From positions 1 to 10,793 of the forward strand of contig CAMQUV010000015.1 of NCBI GenBank assembly GCA_947037995.1: a stretch of 10,793 nucleotides of DNA, in the 5' to 3' direction. Within the stretch, counting starts at the first letter, position 1, and each line of letters begins with the position of its first letter. Of this stretch, positions 5,793 to 10,793 are shown piece after piece. The position numbers and the translations under genes are program-made. Under the pieces are notes generated by a model. It was not told where the DNA came from and made no database searches. It was given only the letters and a program-made list of their open reading frames with translations. The DNA comes from an uncultured Rikenellaceae bacterium. GTDB taxonomy: Bacteria > Bacteroidota > Bacteroidia > Bacteroidales > Rikenellaceae.

Positions 5793-7937
5793 TCAGTCTG
5801 TCCAAATAAGTTCCATATTGTCTAGCCACAATGTAGAGCCCTCTCCACCACAGAAGTTTTCGCCATATATACTAGACGACGCCGTAAATACAACGTGTGT
5901 AGGTATAGTTTTTGTATCCCTATAGTTCATTCTCATTTCGAACTTGACATACTGACCTCCTGTGTCATTGATTTCGAGTATTCCGTCCGCAATAATAATC
6001 GGAGTCCCACTTGGTTTGTTACCTCCGCCAAAGTCCTCTGGATTTTGGTTTGGGTTTTGCCATTTTTCTAGTCTAAATACGATAGCCCCTTTATCAGGAG
6101 TTCCCACATATTTATCAAAACTGCCACCACCTTTGTTGCGGTTTATATTTTTAGATATGTATTTCGCTTCACCTTTCATCCCCATCGGCCTAGAGGTATA
6201 TTTACGACCCATTTTGGCCGATTTAATAGGGTCTCCCATATTCGTTTTGAAGTAGCCTGTAAATATATTCCCCGCCGCAAAAGTAGATTGTCCGAACGGT
6301 GCTCCAACCCAAATACTTTCCATTTTGATAACACGTCCTCTCTCTTTATCAGTATCATCAGGATATGTATTACTTCTTGGGTTGTTTACCATAGAGTTCG
6401 CAGTACCTTCATTTCCTGTGTTCCAGAAAGCCAGCCAGGTAGTTGCCGATGCATTCGGGTACCAGGTAGGTGATGAATGTGCCCACGTTTGAAAGTCAAG
6501 GTTCGGGAAGTCCACCGCAATTTGCGTTGTGTATTGCTTAGGTTGTGCTGGTCCATCTATCGAAATCGCTCTAACATCATACAGTGTAGTTGGTTCGAGT
6601 GGTTGTATCGATGCCGAGAATTCAGTACCAGAAACCGTCACTTTGTCGGTAGGTATTGTCATCCATACGCTCTCGGTAGATTTTTTATATTCAAATGAAA
6701 GTCCTCCCGGGTTTTCGTCGAGCAGGAATCTCGCTTTGACGCGAATCATTTTACCCCAAGGGTGTGCTTCAAGTATTTCCAAATCATCCGGTAGTACATT
6801 GATAGTTACCAGTTTCTTGGTCATTTGTCCGTTTTGGTCAAGTATCGTAAGCGTGAGTGGATACACCCCTAGTGGCAGTTTATCGCAGAGTCCCGAGAAA
6901 TCAATACTAGCCTCAGCGCTCCCTTCGGTAGCTCCCGTAACAGCCAGTCCGGCTGCCGCTATTGCATCAACCTGCGTTTGGTCAAGTTTATTAAATGTAA
7001 TTGCCTTCGGCACACCATACCCTTCAATAGTTGGGTCATAGTGGTAGAACGACAGGCTTTTTATTTTGTTTTCTGAGGTGATATTATAAGCCGCTTTCAC
7101 GCCTCTTCTATATGAGTTCACCGAGATAGGTTTTCCATCCGTAAAGTTACCTTCTGCAATTGCTTCGGGTGCTTTGCCCGGGTTGTGTAGCATAACTATA
7201 TAGTGGTCGAACGTTTCGAGGTTTTTGTTGAGCGTGACTCCTATCATCGCCACCCCTTGTTGTGCCGGTATGTCTGTCATTTTGAAATCAAAGTGGACAA
7301 AGTCTCTTGGCTGCACATCTCCCATAATGCCATCTACTTTAAAGTTCGCCCCTTGCGTATTTTGCAAATCGAGTGTCCAATATAGTGTTCCAGCATATCC
7401 AATATAGAATTCTTTATTAACATCAGCTTTCGTAATAACAGCAATTATTTTATCGTTTTCTTGCTGTTTTAGCGTCAAGTTCGTCAGCGGAAAATTATCA
7501 ATTATAACATCCGACAGAGTCATTTTAACTTTCACCTGCGCTAGGTAAGCTGTCATAGCCATTTGGTGTACCCCACCCGCAACGACTTCGATTTCGTCTA
7601 TAGCCATAAACGCCGGAACAGTCGATAGCATCTCTTTCGGGTTTCCCGAAACTGCTTGGACGGTATAGTTTCCTGCTTTGAGTTTAAACCTTTCGGGCAT
7701 TTGTGTGTGGTCTGATGTTTCGAACACAACTTTTTGGTCTGCTTTATTAATGATTTTAAGTTGGTAGATAAGTTCCGCCGCCTTTTGTTCAGACATTTTA
7801 GATAGCATCGACTCGTCAGTTGCAAGTTGTACTTGCAGCTCTCCGTAGGCCTCTATTTCCTGCTCACAGCCAGTAATCAAACCGGCCAGAAGCATAAACA
7901 ATAGTGGAGTTATATATTTTTTGATAATTGTAGACAT
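5793..7937 (-). CDS. DUF4493-PCMD multidomain surface lipoprotein
   Basis: This 714-residue protein has a clear lipobox, LITGC, with Cys24. Residues about 30-220 match the DUF4493 pattern: FKLKAGNYTVQAVSG (84-98), then a run of strands with AYLAQVKVKMTL (130-141). Residues about 275-385 form an Ig-like module (IKSLSF at 292-297, then GVYPLTLTILDQNGQMTKK). A module at about 386-475 resembles fibronectin type III (SIQPLEPTTLYDVRAI). PCMD occupies about 478-714, with FWNTGNEG (504-511), AGNIFTGYF (555-563), RKYTSRPMGMKG (578-589) and FCGGEGSTLWLDNMEL (695-710). It lies 59 bases after the DUF4493 gene and 69 bases before the barrel gene. Anchoring in the outer membrane and surface display are inferred. 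PCMD suggests glycan binding or attachment, without proof. DUF4493 and PCMD are joined in one chain here, while the neighbour at 7997-9328 has DUF4493 without PCMD. Confidence 0.92.
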   Translation of the reverse strand: MSTIIKKYITPLLFMLLAGLITGCEQEIEAYGELQVQLATDESMLSKMSEQKAAELIYQLKIINKADQKVVFETSDHTQMPERFKLKAGNYTVQAVSGNPKEMLSTVPAFMAIDEIEVVAGGVHQMAMTAYLAQVKVKMTLSDVIIDNFPLTNLTLKQQENDKIIAVITKADVNKEFYIGYAGTLYWTLDLQNTQGANFKVDGIMGDVQPRDFVHFDFKMTDIPAQQGVAMIGVTLNKNLETFDHYIVMLHNPGKAPEAIAEGNFTDGKPISVNSYRRGVKAAYNITSENKIKSLSFYHYDPTIEGYGVPKAITFNKLDQTQVDAIAAAGLAVTGATEGSAEASIDFSGLCDKLPLGVYPLTLTILDQNGQMTKKLVTINVLPDDLEILEAHPWGKMIRVKARFLLDENPGGLSFEYKKSTESVWMTIPTDKVTVSGTEFSASIQPLEPTTLYDVRAISIDGPAQPKQYTTQIAVDFPNLDFQTWAHSSPTWYPNASATTWLAFWNTGNEGTANSMVNNPRSNTYPDDTDKERGRVIKMESIWVGAPFGQSTFAAGNIFTGYFKTNMGDPIKSAKMGRKYTSRPMGMKGEAKYISKNINRNKGGGSFDKYVGTPDKGAIVFRLEKWQNPNQNPEDFGGGNKPSGTPIIIADGILEINDTGGQYVKFEMRMNYRDTKTIPTHVVFTASSSIYGENFCGGEGSTLWLDNMELIWTD

Positions 7938-7946
7938 TGCTGTTTA

Positions 7947-7983
7947 TAATAATTATTACTTCTATCTCTCTTTTTTCTATCTC
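7947..7983. repeat. Palindrome and 9-bp direct repeats in leader of DUF4493-PCMD gene
   Basis: The 59-base gap holds a 12-bp perfect palindrome, TAATAATTATTA (7947-7958), and two copies of TTCTATCTC (7960-7968 and 7975-7983; GAGATAGAA on the coding strand) with starts 15 bases apart. The gene starts at 7937. The arrangement could bind a regulator or affect translation, but low complexity makes chance possible. No standard promoter motif is evident. Confidence 0.35.
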
Positions 7984-7996
7984 GGGGTCGGATTAA

Positions 7997-9328
7997 TTAC
8001 TCGGTGTAATTAATAGTAAGAGTAGCGCTAGTTGTGCCTTCTGCATCAACTACTTTGATTATAAATTGGTGGCTGTCACCCGCGGCCGAGATTCCTCCAA
8101 GCATTCCCATTAGCCCTCCGACAGAGAACAGATGTTCCGTTTTGCCTTTGATAGGTACATTCGGGTCAAGTATGCCAATAGTTGGGTCGAGGAATAGGCT
8201 TGCCCATTCAGAGCCAGCTTCAGGGTTAGCTAGGTCCATCACCGAAGTGAATATACCACCAAGCATAGGGTTGTTAGATTTAATTTCGAGGAACAGGTTT
8301 TGGATACCTCCCTCGCCATACGAGCTCATTACGACATCAAGTATTTTCGCGCTCTCATCAGCTTTCGAGAAAATAACTGGTTGCGCTATATCGAAAGGTT
8401 TGCCATTCAGGTTTTTACCCTCGATACTCGGAGCATTACCACCACCACCAGGGGTGTCAGGCCATATTCCTTCGTCGCCATTGTTGTCAATAATATCGTT
8501 GTCATCGGGCACTTCGATTTCGTGCTCTTGCTCGATTAGTTCGTTGTTAATAGTAAGGCTAGCCAGCGCTCCTCCACTTTTCGGCGCCATATCAATAGTG
8601 ATTTTATGCCACTGTCTCGCTTTTGCTTCGTCGATTTCTGCCGACATTGTAATAGCTTCTCCTGTTTTTAGGCTAACTGCCGTAACGGATACGGTAAGTT
8701 TGAGGTGGTCTTCAATCATTTTAAAGTAGCCATCTTCCTTGGTATCTAAATTCCAAGTTAGTACTCCCGCTTTTGCTGGGTCTGGTTGGTTGTTCGAGAT
8801 TGTAACAATTGCACCTGGTTCGACCTCTGCAATGAATCTTTCGGTAAAGTAGACCGACGCTTTTACGTTAGCCAATTGGCATTCGATTTCAACTGTGGCG
8901 GTTGCTTGTGGCATCACCCTGAACTCTTTTTTGCCATAGTAATACGGTTTGTTCCACGCCGCATTAACACTTTTCCCTTTTTCGTCAATCATATCACCAT
9001 AGTATGCTTCGAGTATGTATGTTCCGCCTTCGAGTGTTACGACAGGTTCGACTTGCGAGAATTTGTCCCACTCTTTGGCTGTGGTTCCAGTAGCATCTTT
9101 TACTACTACCGTAAAGTCTTTAACCTCAATATTGTCATCGATTTCGGCTTTCGTTCTATCGCTTCCCATAACAATGAAGTTATTACGAGCGGTCATTTGG
9201 AGCGAAAAATCCCCTGGTCCATTTTCAAGTGCCGGTGTTGCAGGTCCCTCATTATCTCCACACGCCATTACAGTTACAGCGGATATTAGGGTAATAGTTT
9301 TTAGGATTATGTTTTTAAATGTTTTCAT
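7997..9328 (-). CDS. DUF4493 lipoprotein with C-terminal Ig-like module
   Basis: This 443-residue protein has a lipoprotein signal ending TVMAC (Cys23) followed by GDNEGP. Residues about 39-250 match DUF4493 well: GDFSLQMTA (39-47), VKDFTVVVKDATG (69-81), VVTLEGGTYILEAYYGD (96-112), NKPYYYGKKEFRVMPQ (126-141), VEIECQLANVKASVYFTERF (146-165) and GYFKMIEDHLKLTVSV (200-215). A low-complexity linker rich in Asp and Gly spans about 270-300. Residues 325-443 form an Ig-like module (GGIQNLFLEIKSNN, HQFIIKVVDAEGTTSATLTINY) that aligns by eye with modules in the products at 5793-7937 and 9383-10793. DUF4493 has no proven function. Its lipobox and GTY beta-hairpin pattern recall pilus-anchor lipoproteins of the Mfa2/FimB kind, but this is only an impression. 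A good Shine-Dalgarno site precedes the start. It lacks the PCMD domain of its neighbours. Confidence 0.92.
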   Translation of the reverse strand: MKTFKNIILKTITLISAVTVMACGDNEGPATPALENGPGDFSLQMTARNNFIVMGSDRTKAEIDDNIEVKDFTVVVKDATGTTAKEWDKFSQVEPVVTLEGGTYILEAYYGDMIDEKGKSVNAAWNKPYYYGKKEFRVMPQATATVEIECQLANVKASVYFTERFIAEVEPGAIVTISNNQPDPAKAGVLTWNLDTKEDGYFKMIEDHLKLTVSVTAVSLKTGEAITMSAEIDEAKARQWHKITIDMAPKSGGALASLTINNELIEQEHEIEVPDDNDIIDNNGDEGIWPDTPGGGGNAPSIEGKNLNGKPFDIAQPVIFSKADESAKILDVVMSSYGEGGIQNLFLEIKSNNPMLGGIFTSVMDLANPEAGSEWASLFLDPTIGILDPNVPIKGKTEHLFSVGGLMGMLGGISAAGDSHQFIIKVVDAEGTTSATLTINYTE

Positions 9329-9335
9329 TTTTTTG

Positions 9336-9340
9336 TCCTT
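9336..9340 (-). promoter_or_regulatory. Shine-Dalgarno site for the DUF4493 lipoprotein gene
   Basis: The minus strand reads AAGGA, 7 bases before the ATG at 9328, with an A-rich spacer. It supports the chosen start, which also gives a complete lipoprotein signal peptide. It may indicate stronger or more independent translation than for the neighbouring genes, most of which lack such a site. Confidence 0.55.
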
Positions 9341-9382
9341 TTATATTTTTATAAAACTTTTATGTTTATTTTAAGTTCGTTG

Positions 9383-10793
9383 TTATTGTTCTCCGTATAT
9401 CAGTTTGAGGCTGTCAACTCTGAGTGCCGAGCCCCAGTGGCTTGTCCATCTGCTTCCGTCCGAAAGTTCGGGGTATGCAGGTGTTATTTTACGTTTCCTC
9501 GTCACCGGAGGCACAGGCGCCGTCGATGTTTCATATAGTATGTAGATGTGCGTTGCTGCTAGGGTTACATTTTCATCGTATGTAATGTTAACGGTTTCTC
9601 TTTCAAACCCAGCCATATTAGCGCTATGTTTTTCTTTATATTCGCCTCGGCCAACTATTTTTCTATTTCCACCTACGCCATTATACATTTCAATAATTAC
9701 TCTCCATTCGTCTGTTGAGCCGGGGTTAGGTAGGTATTGGTAATCAAATGCAATAGATTTTGGTCTTGAAGCGTGCGTTCTTCCTGCAGTAATCGTTTCG
9801 ACGTTGTATTTTTCGCACGTGAGCGAGCCAATAAGTAGTCTACCCGCTGTCCTATCTGCATCGTACCAGATTATACTTGTAGCTCCTCCTGGTCCGGAGC
9901 CTGCTACTGAGCGTAATTCGGCTGCGCGGTCGTCTGCGTTTCTGATATGATAAACAACCGCTGGTACTGAGTTATATTGGTTTGTTGCCCCTGCATAACA
10001 AGCAGTTCTCGGAGAGTTCGTTGCCCAGTACTGAGATTGCCCCGTTTTCCAAGGGTTATATAGTGGGATCTGTTTGAACCATCCCAAGTTCCAATCGTTA
10101 AAATTAGAGTTAGGTACTTGCAGTGGCATTTCCGTTGTAATAGGTATGCTTTCTATAATATGTTTATCGTGAATAAGTCTTGTGAAGTACTTTGTTCCAG
10201 GTTGTAGCCCTTTGATTTTGTAGGTTTGCGTATTGTTATCGTACTCACCCTGTGGTGTTATCCACGTATTTTTGTCAGTAGAGATTTCTAGGGTAGTGTT
10301 ATACTTGTCTCTATCAAAGTTAGTGATATACGAGACAGTCATATTGTTCGACCATATATAGTATGGTTCGGGCATCACCACTTTAATGTCTGGAGGTGCG
10401 ATTTCCATATCGAAAGTCACAGGCTTCTCGAAACTTTGCCCCATATTATCTTCGATTTCGACAGTAAATGGATGTGATACGGTTTGTCCGTTTGGTGTTT
10501 CGAGTGTGTTGATATATCTTTCGAAGTCAATGAACACTGGGTCAAGGTATATTATACCAGCTGCTTGCGCAGGGTCGTTCAGTACGTCGCTCCAGCTTAG
10601 TCCAAGGTCTTTTCGGAGGTAGTTTTTTGTCGCTATCGGAGCGTTAACAAGGTCGTAACCCTCTGCAGGGAACCCCGCATCAAGCATTAACTGCGACGAT
10701 GTTTTGAGCGTGAGTGATTTTATACCTGCTCTTGTCTCAATAACAAGTTTTGATTTAGGTCGGCTCTTACCCTGTGTAACCGCCATTTTCCCA
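9383..10793 (-). CDS. PCMD-domain surface protein, N-terminus outside window
   Basis: The frame is open to the window edge. The first ATG at 10786 is probably internal: it gives no signal peptide and begins just before an Ig-like module. Numbering from that Met (467 residues), the Ig-like module spans about 10-128 (AGIKSLTLKTSS, HPFTVEIEDNMGQSFEKPVTF) and resembles those of the next two genes in transcription order. A fibronectin type III-like module follows at about 134-220 (KGLQPGTKYFTRLI). PCMD covers about 224-467: VPNSNFNDWN (224-233), SQYWATNS (251-258), HASRPKSIAFDYQY (338-351), THIYILYETS and WGSALRVDSLKLIYGE (451-466). The FCGG motif of the other two PCMD domains is replaced by SRWTSHWGS, so this copy is divergent. 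By analogy with the 5793-7937 product, the missing part should hold a lipobox and probably DUF4493. Confidence 0.88.
   Translation of the reverse strand, partial: GKMAVTQGKSRPKSKLVIETRAGIKSLTLKTSSQLMLDAGFPAEGYDLVNAPIATKNYLRKDLGLSWSDVLNDPAQAAGIIYLDPVFIDFERYINTLETPNGQTVSHPFTVEIEDNMGQSFEKPVTFDMEIAPPDIKVVMPEPYYIWSNNMTVSYITNFDRDKYNTTLEISTDKNTWITPQGEYDNNTQTYKIKGLQPGTKYFTRLIHDKHIIESIPITTEMPLQVPNSNFNDWNLGWFKQIPLYNPWKTGQSQYWATNSPRTACYAGATNQYNSVPAVVYHIRNADDRAAELRSVAGSGPGGATSIIWYDADRTAGRLLIGSLTCEKYNVETITAGRTHASRPKSIAFDYQYLPNPGSTDEWRVIIEMYNGVGGNRKIVGRGEYKEKHSANMAGFERETVNITYDENVTLAATHIYILYETSTAPVPPVTRKRKITPAYPELSDGSRWTSHWGSALRVDSLKLIYGEQ

Noticed and set aside
6529..7041. 170-codon plus-strand open frame
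   Set aside because: It is antisense to the DUF4493-PCMD gene, has no recognisable features and has no plausible start context.
8034..8729. 231-codon plus-strand open frame
   Set aside because: It lies fully inside the DUF4493 lipoprotein gene on the other strand. Its product is a Ser/Pro/Ile-rich antisense shadow with no domain.
9351..9363. AT inverted repeat ATAAAA-C-TTTTAT between the two right-most genes
   Set aside because: A one-base loop and pure AT arms give no stable hairpin. It is likely chance in an AT-rich gap.
3104..10793. Polysaccharide utilisation locus (SusC/SusD type)
   Set aside because: No TonB-dependent receptor, SusD-like protein, glycosidase or hybrid regulator is encoded here. 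The barrel is far too small to be SusC.

Overview
The window looks like a Bacteroidales (phylum Bacteroidota) chromosome fragment. The evidence is a run of lipoproteins with DUF4493 and PCMD (putative carbohydrate metabolism) domains, which are largely confined to that group. AT-rich gaps and A-rich or weak ribosome-binding regions fit the same group. I cannot place it at genus level. All eight genes are on the minus strand, so transcription runs from right to left, from position 10793 towards position 1. There are no RNA genes, insertion sequences, phage genes or CRISPR arrays that I can see.

The right two thirds (about 3104-10793) is a cell-surface locus. In transcription order it holds: a PCMD protein cut by the window edge (9383-10793); a DUF4493 lipoprotein (7997-9328); a 714-residue lipoprotein that joins DUF4493, an Ig-like module, an FN3-like module and PCMD in one chain (5793-7937); an outer-membrane beta-barrel protein with a short coiled coil before the barrel (4788-5723); and a second PCMD lipoprotein with a different N-terminal half (3104-4696). 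Three of these five have a visible lipobox; the barrel protein has a cleavable signal peptide; the N-terminus of the first is outside the window. The proteins share modules in different combinations, so the locus appears to have grown by duplication and module shuffling. A surface-displayed, possibly glycan-binding or adhesive assembly is the best guess, but no function is proven for these domains.

The left third holds a 12-helix MFS transporter (1657-3024) with features of the MFSD1-like branch, an unrecognised lipoprotein (604-1623), and ruvX/yqgF (194-604). The last two overlap by one base. The gaps between genes are only 33-91 bases and hold no convincing terminator, so co-transcription of much or all of the window is possible. 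The first clear terminator on this strand is at 130-178, just after ruvX.

The most unusual non-coding feature is at the left end. The terminator has a second inverted repeat nested in its loop. The first 45 bases hold what looks like most of another hairpin of the same design, with one arm cut off by the window edge.
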